From Bullera alba (lineage: Eukaryota > Basidiomycota > Tremellomycetes > Tremellales > Bulleraceae), in contig BCIX01000006.1 in assembly GCA_001600095.1 (NCBI GenBank), forward strand, positions 1 to 64,000: DNA of 64,000 nt, read 5' to 3'. This document shows, piece after piece, positions 32,759-44,108 of the stretch. Position 1 is the stretch's first letter; each line of letters opens with the position of its first letter. Below the pieces are notes generated by a model. The model worked only from the letters and a program-made list of their open reading frames with translations, did not search any database and had not been told where the DNA came from. The position numbers and the translations under genes are program-made.

Positions 32759-34018
32759 AGTCTAATCTCTATCCCGATAGCCACATCTCCATGCTCGCTG
32801 TCTGCCCGTCTTGAGGATCACGGACCACGGTTGATTGATGCTTTGACGAGCCAATCATCCTTGAGTCCGTTGTCTTCATTCTTCATGTACGATGCTCGAT
32901 CGCGAGAGGTATGGTGATGGTAGCATCGGGAGACTGTCCAGCATGGCTGCCTGGATCGGGCTCGACGCAGTCCCAACTATGTCGCCGGTAGGGGGAGGGA
33001 GTTGAGAGGGAGGTATCTGGATTGCTTGAAGCGGCGGACGAGTTGATGCGCTATGACCACTGAGCTAAGAGTTCAGAAGGCGGTCCAATGGCTCGCCTAA
33101 GCGTTTTCAAGCAGGTTAGGTCAGCGGCCGAGGTTGAGTAGCTTCCGGTAGGCATGTGCAAACTCCTTCCTTCTGACATATCAGTCCAGTTACCAGTAGA
33201 GAACGGGACCGTATAGCTATCAATTTCTGGATCGATGCATGAATTTTGAGGTGCCTAACCTCGCCGTGAACGATAGGCAAGTTCGACTTCGAGCAAACCT
33301 TCACAGGCGGTTTGGTTAGGCATCCCCAGTCCCCTTGTTGAATAACTCTTCCGCAGAGTACATTGGCGATCGTCTGCTGCTCTCTGTGCATAACTTAGTG
33401 GTGGATGATCGATCGTCTTGCGCTCGAGTGAACTCAACCGAGGCCGTACTAGGAGGTACTAGGTCGCTTGATCTGAATTCTGACCGTTGATGTACTGATA
33501 GACCTGCGTGTATTTGGTGCGAGTGTGTAGGGCGACCGATGAGGAAGCTGGCAAGCTGATCGATAAGTCGTTGGGTGCTGTTGCTGGACGAGAAGACTGG
33601 TCAGATGAACTCGATCGTTGGTCGATCTCGTTCCTGCTCAAGCTCTCGCGATCTCGCGCCGGTCTGCGGTCCTCGGTCTATACATCCGCGGCTATCCCTA
33701 GAGATCCCTAGCGACCAGGCAGTAACAGGCTTGCCTCTGGTCTTCCCCTTGTACCAGTACACCTGTACGATGTAACCACGCGCCACGATTAGACATAAGC
33801 TGACAGCGAACGGATGGCGTTATCGATCCTCACCCGAAGAGGTTACTACCAGTTACTACCCTTGCCAACGCATGACGTAAAACATTGGGTCCGATAGCGA
33901 GCTGCACGCTGTAGGTTTTCTGCAGCGCTTGGGAAAGTGGTGCTCGATGCTGGACGGGGTAGAAGGTGTGCAGAACGACAGAGATCATCCAAGCTAGTCC
34001 TCTTTCACATCACCCACC

Positions 34019-36044
34019 ATGAGCTCGAGGATAGAGAAGGCATACCCTACGTCGCCGGGCGATCTTACCGACGTCGACATCAACGACAATGCAGCGGACA
34101 AGTCCGCCAAGACAGCGCCTGGTCATCCCGAGCTTCATAGCGACGACGATGTCCTCTCGATCAAGGAGGCAGTGATCGATGGCGTGGATCCAGTGTATGC
34201 CGCAAAGGCAAAAGTGCTAAATGATGCGGTGAGTCGAACCGCAAGATCCTCAAGTGGAATCTGGGGGAAGGAGGATCAGGACAGACTCAGCAGGATTAAT
34301 CTCGTTGCAAGCTGTCGTTTCGGGGCGATCATGAGAACCTGGGATGGATAGCCGGATACACCACTCTGTTTGCTAGTGCTGACATGCGCCAGATCCTCAG
34401 CATCGGCATGGGTCGATACCAATGGCAGCTGTTCTTCGTCATTGGATTCGGCTGGGCTCAAGACAATGCCTGGCCCATCGTTACCAGTCTCGTACTCCCC
34501 TCGATCGCCAACGAGTTCTCGGTCGGACGTCCCCCGCTCTTCACCCTCGCTCAGAACATCGGTTTGCTAGCTGGAGCAGTGTTCTGGGGATTCGGGTGCG
34601 ACATCTTTGGAAGGAAGTGGGGATTCAATTTGACCCTCGGAATCACTGGAGTGTTTGGTATGCTCACTGCATCATCGCCAAACTTTGCGGCTGCAGGGGT
34701 CTTTGCGGCACTGTATTCCTTTGGAGTGGGCGGTAATCTACCTGTCGACAGTGCAATCTTCCTCGAGTTCCTCCCTCAGTCTCACCAATACCTCCTTACG
34801 ATCCTGTCGATCTTCTGGGCTTTCGCTCAGCTGCTCGCAACGTTGATCGCTTGGCCCTTACTCGGCAATCTGACATGCGAAGAGGGCGTGGTGTGTACCA
34901 GGAGCGAGAACATGGGATGGAGATACTGTGAGTGGCATTTCGATTCAGCATCACAGCGCTGACCTGTTGCCGTAGTCGTCATCACGATGGGAGGCATCGC
35001 TTTGGTCATGTGGTTCATTCGATTCTTCGTCTTCACGATTTACGAATCACCAAAGTACTTCATGGGCAAAGGTCGGGACGAGGATGCTGTGAGGATCGTC
35101 CACGAGGTGGCTAGGCGGAATGGAAAGGAGTCTTACCTTACCATCGAGCACCTCAAGGCTTGTGAGAACATTGGAAGAGGCGCATACTCGGAGTTTGCCA
35201 ACGTAGTCTCTACACCGACTGCCAAGGGCACCGCCATGGCCGCTATCAAGAGGAAACTGGCTACCGTGGACAGCAAGCATGTCAAAGCTCTCTTCGCTAC
35301 CAAACGACTAGCTCTCTCCACATCACTCGTAATGGTCATTTGGGCTTTCATCGGTCTCGCCTTTCCCCTCTACAACGCCTTTATCCCATACACCTTGCAG
35401 AACCGCGGAGCAGTGTTTGGAGACGGATCGACTTATATCACCTACCGCAATTCCTGCATCATCGCTGTCTTAGGAGTTCCTGGAGCCTTGCTTGGTGGAT
35501 TTTTGGTCGAAGTGCGATTTGTGGGGAGAAAGGGAACACTTGCATTCTCGACCTTGCTCACAGGTACTTTCATCTTAGCCAGCACGACGGCGAAGAACAG
35601 TGACGCACTGCTGGGCTTCAATTGCGCATACAACTTCTTCTCCGTAAGTGGAATCATCCTCTCTCAGTCTCTGTTGCTCCGGACGTGACTAACTGGAACC
35701 CAGAACGTCATGTATGCCGTATTGTACTCTTTCACACCTGAGCTGTTCCCCACCAAGGACAGAGGTACCGGCGTGAGTGTCCCGAGTCATGAGATAGATA
35801 ATGCTGATTGAGTCTCAGAACGCCCTCACGGCTTCCGCAAATCGGATTTTCGGGATCATGGGTGAGTGCACTAAGACTCCATGTTATCGTTGAAGCCCAG
35901 CTGATAGCTGTAGCACCCATCATCGCCATGTTCGGCGACCTCACCACCGATGTCCCGGTGTATGTCAGCGGAGCGCTGTTCATGGTTGCCGGAGCCATCG
36001 TCTTCGTGCTTCCCTACGAGTCGAGAGGGAAGGCGTCGTTGTAA
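34019..36044 (+). CDS. MFS transporter, SV2-like/sugar-porter superfamily
   Basis: The start MSSRIEKAYPTSPG leads a hydrophilic 70-residue N-terminus. After an intron comes ILSIGMGRYQWQLFFVIGFGW (TM1 with the GRYQW block typical of SV2-like MFS proteins). Next are GCDIFGRKWGFN (loop 2-3), GVGGNLPVDSAIFLEFLP (TM4), YESPKYFMGKGRDEDAV, RFVGRKGTLAFS (loop 8-9) and YSFTPELFPTKDRGTG. The frame ends with TM12 and ESRGKASL. Six exons or so; two very large exons cover most of the protein. A second cytosolic loop carries a Lys-rich segment. Likely an organic-ion or metabolite transporter at the plasma membrane; substrate unknown. Confidence 0.9.
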
Positions 36045-36388
36045 GCTGGGTCATATGCACGAAAAACTTGGAATGGACCGAAACCCGGTCGTGAAGGTCT
36101 GCGTTGGGTTGAAGCGAGTCAGAATCGAGTTTGGGTAAGGTTCTCCCTTGAATCCATCGGCCATACAGGTACCAAGATACGTCGCGATACATACTGGATG
36201 CTGCTGGACGCGATAAGCAGAACGGGATCAAAAGCTACACGTGGCCCTATTACGGCGTTACGGCATTACTAATCGGCGGACGTCCATCACTCACGGACTC
36301 ACCCGAACTCTGATATGGGCCTTCTGCGTCAATAGATCAACAGACCAATACAACGATCCAGCCTCAACGCCCTGTGGGATCCTGATAC
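36045..36388. other. Intergenic spacer
   Basis: 3' flank of the MFS gene and presumed promoter of the AT-hook gene. Nothing else recognised. Confidence 0.45.
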
Positions 36389-37404
36389 ATGGCCAGTCAA
36401 CTGACACGAGGAACTGCAGGGCCAGATGAGGATGCGCTGGACCAAAAACCGGTCGTGTCACCGTGAGTAGACCGCAATGGGAATGGATTGTATCACTAAA
36501 CGCTGACCCGCAATAGTCGTGATCAACCAGCACGGCGTTCAACTCGACGCACGACACATGGATCTGCCAGACCGGGTTCCAGCGGGACTGTGAAGTGTGA
36601 GTGAGCTAACTCAGAAACCGGAGATCGTCGCTGACTTCTATTCGTCAGCGGAACCAGCCCAACCCCCGGCAAAGAAGAAAGTCACTTCCGCTCAGCCTAA
36701 GAAGGGGCTCAAACCCAAGCCACCACAGTTCAGGTCAAAGGTTCCGCCAGGACCGCGACGCAAATCACCACCAATCGGCGCTCCACCTCAAGCGTACAGC
36801 AGTCAGCATGGGCGTGGGTTTTCAAGAGCCAAAGACCCGTCAGAGCACAAGCGCCGCGGTCGACCCCCAAAGGTCCCGGTGGAGGAACCAAAGGGGTGAG
36901 CGGACGCAAGAATCGACGAACTGGAAGAGTGATGTGCAATATTGTGAGTACAACATAGTGGATCCGGCTGACGAGAGGTATATACGATTGTCAATATAGG
37001 ACTGGACTCCTAGTCGAGCCCGATCGGACAGGCCGGCAAAATCCCCGCTGTCGTTGTGGACGATGGAGACAGTGGTCAATGCTATTCGGGCAACAGGAGC
37101 GACTGAGCGCTCGAACGTCGATCATGTAGATACGACCGTTCGCTGCCAATACACATCTGGCATACAGCTACTCGCATCGTCCTCCGCCGGCCTAATAGTG
37201 GTCAGACGTAAAAGTCGCGATCCATGGCCATGTCATATGCATAATCTGGCGGATCATCTTGGTATAGCGCACCGGTACTCGATGTTCCGCACAGCATCTC
37301 CTAGCTCAACAGGACGAGCTGCAAAGGAAGTGGGACATAACGATATCTCACCCTTGGACCTTGATGATAGCAAGCTGGACGAGATCTACCAAGGGCTCAA
37401 GTAG
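36389..37404 (+). CDS. Putative AT-hook DNA-binding protein
   Basis: A modelled 263-residue protein in four exons: 36389-36462 (MASQLTRGTAGPDED), 36517-36596 (RDQPARRSTRRTTHG), 36649-36895 (a Lys/Pro-rich segment containing KRRGRPPKVP) and 37014-37404 (RARSDRPAKSPLS to DEIYQGLK). The RGRPPK core is a classical AT-hook, which binds the minor groove of AT-rich DNA, so a chromatin role is inferred. Phases agree at all three junctions. The third acceptor is the second of two close AGs; the first would give a premature stop. Further coding-like frames downstream (37521-38089) might belong to the same gene through introns I could not resolve. Confidence 0.5.
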
Positions 37405-38799
37405 ACGGCTCCGAATCTTCACAAAGTACTCAATGGGGCGATACAATGGATAGGATGGAAGCGAAAGCGAGACAATGACCGCGTGAGTCTGATCTCTGGG
37501 CGAGATTCCCGTGCTGATGATTGGTGAACAGTTTCGTTTCTTCTGTTCACAATGTGCTCCCTGGGTCATGCTCAAGCTCGGTTCATCCCTCGGCGAGTCA
37601 ATTGGCGTCTTCCCACTCGCTGCAGGATGACCTCTTGCTGGAGGCGCATACGAAAAGACGAAGACGGGATCGCACACCGCGTCCTCTCATCACAAAGCTC
37701 CTTCCTTCGCCGCACCTGAGAATAGATCTGTCAACGGCGAGGGAAGCGATTCGATTACTGGCGGAAGAAGCAGGTCAAGGAGATTTGCGGCCAGAGGGAC
37801 CACCGCCCACAACATTGGAGATCTCGGCATCAACGAGCGGAGCGACCGAGTGAGGGCGTATCCTACATGGTCTTCAGATCGTCACTCAAGCCACATCAGC
37901 CCGAGTGCGGCTATCATCGAGACCCAGTTGGATACGGTCTCGTCTCCGACAAATGGTCCTCGTCATCGAAAGTCGATCGATCTCGTACTCGCAAAGCAAT
38001 CACCCAACTTTTTGGAGTTGGCCTCGACATCGAGACAGAGTCACCTGGTCAGGATCGTTAGGACTCATCAAGCTCTAGATCTTCCTTAGGCTGAGAGGCT
38101 GAGCGGTTAATCCGACGAGAAGGACCGGTCTATGCCTATGGAGTGAACAATCAATGGCTTCTTTACAAGTCTCGCGACACTTGGTCGCTCGAAGGATGCA
38201 GTCTATGCATACTCGTGATTGGGCCAGGTTTATCCATCGTCTCCAGGCCGGCGCTGATTGGAGCCAGACTGCTGTGAACATGACTGACTTCGTTGAGCGG
38301 CGACGGTCCTGGACGATTTGCTAGCGCGGACGATCATGACGTCTTAGTCAGGGAAGCACCATCTGCAAATGTGCTATGCTCGGAGACTTTCAACACCGTC
38401 CAGTAGCCATGCTTGGCTCTGCTCAGGTTTTAGGCCACCATCACCAGGCTGCATGTTAGTAGATGCTAGCCGTCGTCGAGCAGCGAGTAAGGAGTAAAGA
38501 GACGAGGACGTTGCGAGACCGCCGGTAAATGCGATCGAGCGACCGCGCAGGCACGTTTTGGTTTGGTGCGGGGAAAAAGTTGGACTAGGTAAATTCGCAA
38601 ATCACTCTAGCTACTTCATCCTCCTTCGACCATTGTGCATCGTGTGTAGACCGAGAACGAGACCGAGAGCGCCGAGCGTGACGACTAGCGAGTAGATTGG
38701 TAGATTTTGCAGGATTGACTTAATACGGTCAACGTTCAACTACACATCCTCCTAAAACTTCACCACTTCAATCACCGAATCCCAACAACAACACCCATC
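37405..38799. other. Region between AT-hook gene and URA3, with unresolved coding-like frames
   Basis: The 37521-37853 (+) frame contains basic TKRRRRDRTPRP and STAREAIRLLAEEAGQG. The 37850-38089 (+) frame follows in a different frame. Either may be exons of the AT-hook gene. Bases 38090-38799 hold the URA3 promoter without a clear TATA box. Confidence 0.35.
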
Positions 38800-39713
38800 A
38801 TGGCCCCTCATCCCACTACGCTCAAGACGTACGGCGAGCGAGCGGCTGCGTACACGAACCCGACGGCGAAATCCCTATTGGAGGTCATGGAGAGGAAGAA
38901 GACCAACCTCTGTGTGAGCGTGGATGTGACTACGGTGAAAGAGGTGCTCGAGGTCGTGACCCGAGTCGGAGCCAGCGTGTGCATGGTCAAGGTGGGTACC
39001 CCTTCCGCAAGACTGTAGGAATATGTTGACTTGGACAGACCCACTGCGATATCATTGAGGACTTTACCATGGACTTCGCCAGAGAGCTCGTGAGGTTGTC
39101 CAAAGAACTCGACTTTGTGATCTTTGAAGACCGAAAGTTTGCCGATATCGGTGAGCAAGCCTAGTCCAGCTCTTGCTCAGCTCTGACATTTGCACACCTC
39201 TTAGGCAACACCGTGTCCCTGCAGTACTCGTCTGGAACGCACAGAATCTCCGAGTGGTCTCACTTGACCAACGCCCACCCCTTGCCCGGACCAGGAATCA
39301 TCACCGGCCTCGCCTCTGTCGGCAAGCCACTCGGCAGGGGACTCCTCCTGCTAGCGGAGATGTCGTCAAAGGGAAATCTCGCCACGGGAGAGTATACCAA
39401 GCAAGCTATGCAAATGGCCAAAGACGCCGGAAGGGAGTTTGTCATTGGGTTCATCTCGATGACCCGGGTGGACCAAGGCGAAGAGGAGGACTGGCTCATG
39501 ATGACGCCCGGAGTCGGTCTCGTCAGCAAAGGAGACGCCATGGGACAACAGTACAAGACCCCCCGACAGGTCGTGTATGAGAATGGCTGTGATGTCATCA
39601 TCGTAGGAAGGGGCATCTACGGCATACAGGGCGGAGAACAGGCCGTCAAGGACGAGGCCGAGAGATACAGGCAGGAAGGATGGAAAGCCTATGAGGCGAG
39701 GCTGAAGGCCTAG
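38800..39713 (+). CDS. URA3: Orotidine-5'-phosphate decarboxylase
   Basis: Catalyses the last step of UMP synthesis, OMP to UMP plus CO2, in the cytosol. Exon 1 starts [18 protein letters not shown] and includes [10 protein letters not shown] (substrate Asp) and VCMVK. Exon 2 begins THCDIIEDF and holds the signature [13 protein letters not shown] with the catalytic Asp-x-Lys-x2-Asp. Exon 3 begins [11 protein letters not shown] and carries [30 protein letters not shown] and [11 protein letters not shown] (phosphate-binding). Length is close to the 260-280 residues usual for fungi. Two introns, both phase-consistent. Convergent with UFD1. Confidence 0.97.
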
Positions 39714-39987
39714 CTCGAGGATCCCTCAGAGCAGAGGGGAGCTAGACATGTGGACGTGTTGTGACATATTGTTTTTGAGAGAAAGTAGAAGCCTACCTTG
39801 CTATGCAGGTATATGTACCCAGAAGATTGGAGCCACCCAGTTCTGCAGAGACGATTGTCCAACTGATGATACATGGCTGTGGGTATTATACAGACTCGTC
39901 AGACTGCTATGTGTCTAGTGTATCAGAGTCATTCTGCTGTCCTATCGCTCTCTGTCCCGCCTCCTCCATCCATCCTCCTTTTTGGAC

Positions 39988-41896
39988 CTAGTCAGAGTCA
40001 ATCTCGATAACATCGTTGTCATCGTCCTCATCATAATAGGCGAAATCATCCTCGTCCAGCATTGTCGCGTCGATAATCTCCTGTCTCTGAGCCGGGGTTT
40101 GACTCTGAGGCTGACTCTGACTCTGGGACCCCGACTCTGTCTTTTGCTGCTTTGTCGGTCGAAGGGTATTGCCACCACCTAGATTGGCCCACGGATCCAC
40201 TGCGGGTGCCTCTGGACTCGATTTCGGCACTTCGGCTCGTTTGCTCGATGACGAACCGTCGGGCTTCTTCCTCAATGTATTGCCCTCACCACTGAATGGG
40301 GCCGCTGGAGCAGCGTCGATGTCGACCTTTTTGGGCGCTTTGGACGGGTCGAACGGGGTGTACTTGTATCCAAAGAAGAACTTTCCTTCGGGCAGAACCA
40401 ATGCCGCTGGCACTTTTCGATCGGCTTCGCCTAATGTATCGGGTGTGATGATCATAGGTCCGCTAATCACACGTCAACATCCTTCCGAGCCGTAATCAGG
40501 GTTGACTCACTCGTTGCGATTGATCTTGCTCGATGGGTCGACCTCCTCAATCTTTTTTGCCAGACCCTTTCCCTTGACCCTCTTCCCACTGAGACTCTGC
40601 CCGATACCCGTAAAGCTCTCCAAGGGTGCAGTCTCACTGACACCACCCTCCCCGGTCGACGTTTTCGACGCTCTAGAAACGGGCCGAGAAGATCCAGCAG
40701 ATGTTGTCCCACCGAGATCGATCTTGAGCTTGTCCGCCATGGTGGGTACAGCCACAGGAGCCGGTCTGGGCGGTTCGACATATCCAACCGGCGTCTCAAA
40801 GTCGACTTCGAGATCAGTGTCAATGACGCTGATACCCGGTCCTGCGGGCTGGGTCTCCATGATGAGGAATTCAAAGGTGAGCGAGTTGTAGGTGATCTCG
40901 ATAGTGTCGCCTTTGGTCAACGTGGAGTAGAACCGGAGTGCAGATTCGAGTCTGGTGATGTGAAGTTAGGTTTTCGGCAGTGATTTGTGAGGTGTAGTGA
41001 GTGGATTTGTTGAGATCGGCAAGGTGGTATGAATCTCGTCAGCTTGCTTGACAGAACGAAGAAGAAGTCACCGGGGAACCGGGGAACAATGACTCACACA
41101 GCTTTGGCGTCTGACACCTGAAGGAAGTCTGTCGACTGGGCCTGGATCTTGACCAACTTTCCTTTTGGCAACACGGCTCCAGTAAGACGAACGGGATCTC
41201 CTTCGTTGAGCTCCAGAGTTTTCATCATCTAACGACGGTATATCAGCACTGGTAATATAGAGTGAGGGTCCAGACCTAGGTCTCACCCATGCTGGCAGAT
41301 GCACGATACCCTCCTCCGCGATAAACTCTAGCACACCGGCATGGCTGACGTTTTGCGTTGGGTTCCTAGGGTTCCTGAGCTTGAACGTCCATGGTCCGGG
41401 AATGTCCATCGAAGCTGCAGACTCATGATCAGCGACTATCGACAAGATATTGATGTGTTCATAGGACTTACACAGCTTGGCAAGTGCCGAGGGAGGCATG
41501 ACAACTGGAAAGTATCAGTCACATGTCGAACTATAGGAATGACCCACTCTTTCCTCCGTAGAGCAGCTCAGCACGCTCATTTCCTCCCATCACAGCTACA
41601 GAGTACGCCTTGAAGTAGTCGTCGTAGCTCCTAACATGGTTTCAGCTGATCATCCCTTCGAACGCTTCAATCAGCTGCTGTGAGACTGCTCACTCTGCTG
41701 ATAAAGGTCCACCGAACCCGTGCATTCCAAAGTTGAGACCTCCGCCCATGCCCCCACCCATTAGCTGAGCTAGTAGACCAGAGGGTCCGCCTCGCTGTTG
41801 TGGCTGGTTGTAATCCTCATCTAGGAAGAGCTCAGCGGGGATGAAGGTGATCGAGCGGCAAAGACTCACCGTCGTCGTCGTCATACCCGTGGTTCA
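39988..41896 (-). CDS. UFD1: Ubiquitin fusion degradation protein 1 (Cdc48 cofactor)
   Basis: Ufd1 pairs with Npl4 and recruits the AAA ATPase Cdc48/p97 to ubiquitinated clients (ERAD, chromatin extraction). A tiny first exon MNHGYDDDD joins to DEDYNQPQQRGGPSG and a Gly/Met-rich stretch. The Ufd1 N-domain follows over several exons: YDDYFKAYSVAVMGG, LLYGGKVVMPPSALAKL, THAGVLEFIAEEG-like SHAGVLEFIAEEGIVHLP, NEGDPVRLTGAVLPKGK and LESALRFYSTLTKGDTI. Then come GISVIDTDLEVDFETPVGY and a disordered tail with PWANLGGGNTL. The C-terminus is very acidic, ending VIEIDSD. About seven exons. Divergent from TLG2. Confidence 0.96.
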
Positions 41897-42204
41897 TCGC
41901 GGCAGTTGTTCTTCAGCTTCAGCGGTTTGACGTCGTGCTCTCTCTTGTCGGATAAGTCTGAGCTGATTCAGGCGATATGAATGTGAGAGGTGAAGTAGTA
42001 GTAACAGTTACACGAAGCAAGGCCAGAGACCGAGGTGATTGCGTTGTACGGTAGATCGTGACGACAGCGACTGCCACGTGCGAGTCACGTGGTGGAGTTT
42101 GCTTCCGCTCCACCGTAGCTCACTCACTGCCAACACCTACAGCCATCAAACAGCCATTGCTATACCTCGCCGTCTATACCTTTGGTGATACCTCACTCAC
42201 ACCT
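41897..42204. promoter_or_regulatory. UFD1/TLG2 divergent promoter with paired CACGTG E-boxes
   Basis: Two perfect CACGTG palindromes lie at 42075-42080 and 42086-42091, 11 bp centre to centre, in the 308-bp interval between the two start codons. CACGTG is the site of Cbf1/Pho4-type bHLH factors; use here is inferred. Confidence 0.5.
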
Positions 42205-43930
42205 ATGAACCCGTATCTCCCGCCGACGCCGACTTCCTCGTCGTCGCACTATGCCGTCACAACTCCGCAGACGGCCTCGACGTCGCAGCAGCCGGTGACC
42301 AGGTCGAGAACGCTGTTCTACCTCTCAATCAGGGATTCGTCCATCACTCCCCGCCGAGGACCCAAACGCGGGGCTGGGTCGTATGGGAATACGATAGACA
42401 TCGAGGATGAAGAAGCTGGACTGCTGGGTCAGCAAGCTTCAAGTGGACTGCCCCCGAAATGGGTGGATCTTAGTGATGAAGTGGAGGATATACTTAGGAG
42501 GGGTAAAGCGAAGAGTGAGTTGTCGTCGGCATGGGCATTGGGCAGTGGAGGGAGGGAATGCTGACAGCTGTTTGGTGTAGTCGCTGCTTTGGATAAGCTC
42601 CATGCCAAGCATGTGCTCCCAGGTTTCACCGACAGGACAGCAGAAGAGCGTGAGATTGAACGGCAGACAACGGACATTACAAGAGTGAGTGGTTTGGTCA
42701 CGCGAAGTGCAGTGTGGCGGCCGGGAGCGTGAGAGATGGACAGTAGTGGAGTCATTTGAGTGATACACGCCTCCTCAGAAGACCTCTAATCGCTCATCTG
42801 AAGGAGAGAACACAATTCCAAGAGTCCACTCGCACAGCTACTGACCCCTCCTCAGGACTTTCGGCGGTGTCAATCTCTCATAGGCAGTATACAACCTCGA
42901 CCCGGTGCTGCCAGAGTCGAAGCCATGACTGCGAAGAACGTACAGCGGGGTTTGGCGCAAAAGGTCCAGGACATGTCTGCGCAATTCCGCAAAAAGCAGA
43001 GGGTGTACATGCAGAGTGAGTCACGATCGTCATCACCCATCCTCCTCTGGCATTCGTCCATATTATGGGTCAAAGCTGATACGGTGGCTTAATTAGAGCT
43101 GCAAGGACACGCTATCAAGAACAAAGACCTCTTGGCGGCCAGCGGGGCGATCACGCTAAAGGGCTCCGACGTTCTTGACGAGCTGCAAGAGGATGAAATG
43201 GCTGTACGTCGGGAACATTGACTCCGCGAGGTGAACGCGCTGACATGGAGTGCAGTCGCAGAGTCAACTGCAATCACAGACCCAATCCCAAGGCACGGCG
43301 GCAATTGACATCGACCTGAATCAGCGTTCGAACGAAATCACCCAGATCGCCTCGTCGATATCCGAGCTGGCGGACCTGTTCAGGGATCTGAGCGGGCTTA
43401 TCGTCGAACAGGGCACAGTACTCGATAGCGTCGAGTACAACGTGCAACAAACGGCCAAAGATCTCAAGGGTGCAGTGGAGGAGTTGGAAGTCGCACAGAG
43501 GTGAGTGCATGCCGTGAGGTGTTGAAATATGGCCAAAACCGACGGCGGTCAATTGATTGCGAGATCAGAGAGGTCAGAGCGATGGGAAAGAGGGAGCTGT
43601 TCAGGATGATTGGGGATGAACGATTGCATTTCGACAAGACATGTGCTGACAACTTGTAGATACCAAGCGAATACCGGAAGACGCAAGTGCATCCTGTTCC
43701 TCATTCTGATCATCGTCGGCCTTGTCATTATCCTCATATACAAACCTCGCTCCGGCGCCGACGACCCCGTTATTCCCCATACGCCAGACTCGATGACAAC
43801 GATCATCCCTGGCATGCCGGTCGAACCCAGTGGTGGGTATAGGCCAAACCTCCCGAAACCGCCTCCACTGCCAATGCCCACTTCGATGACGGGGAATGGA
43901 GACGAGATGGGAGAGTCGTGGGAACGATGA
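42205..43930 (+). CDS. TLG2: Syntaxin-16/Tlg2-type t-SNARE
   Basis: A tail-anchored Qa-SNARE for endosome-to-TGN fusion. It starts MNPYLPPTPTSSSSHY, then RSRTLFYLSIRDSSI and GLPPKWVDLSDEVEDIL, the Tlg2/syntaxin-16 signature region. The Habc part follows (AALDKLHAKHVLPGFTD; NVQRGLAQKVQDMS). The SNARE motif runs from DIDLNQRSNEITQIASSIS through ELADLFRDLSGLIVEQG to SVEYNVQQT, with the zero-layer Gln at VEQG. The membrane anchor is CILFLILIIVGLVIILIY, followed by a Pro-rich lumenal tail of about 60 residues. Tlg2 homologues also often have a C-terminal extension. A Gln/Ser run (SQSQLQSQTQSQ) precedes the SNARE motif. Six introns, frame-consistent. Confidence 0.93.
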
Positions 43931-44108
43931 GGAATCGAGCAGATCATCATCAGCCGCATGGAGCGACCTCTGCAGCAGATGCAGGTAAAACGCCAGGCTT
44001 GGGCGACGAGCAGACGCTGGCAACAAGACCGAAGTAACAACTCTGTCTTCGTCATCGGCATCACGGCCTTGACACCAGATCAAGATGGTACAACAATATT
44101 GGACCTGG

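Larger units (their letters stand above)
29282..34018. other. 4.7-kb gene-poor region
   Basis: Divergent flanks of two MFS genes. It holds one interrupted coding-like frame (30049-30537) and one diverged tandem duplication (32549-32758), both listed. Minus-strand open frames around 30413-31295 have protein-like patches, but no joined model or known motif could be made. No tRNA or transposon ends seen. Confidence 0.5.
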
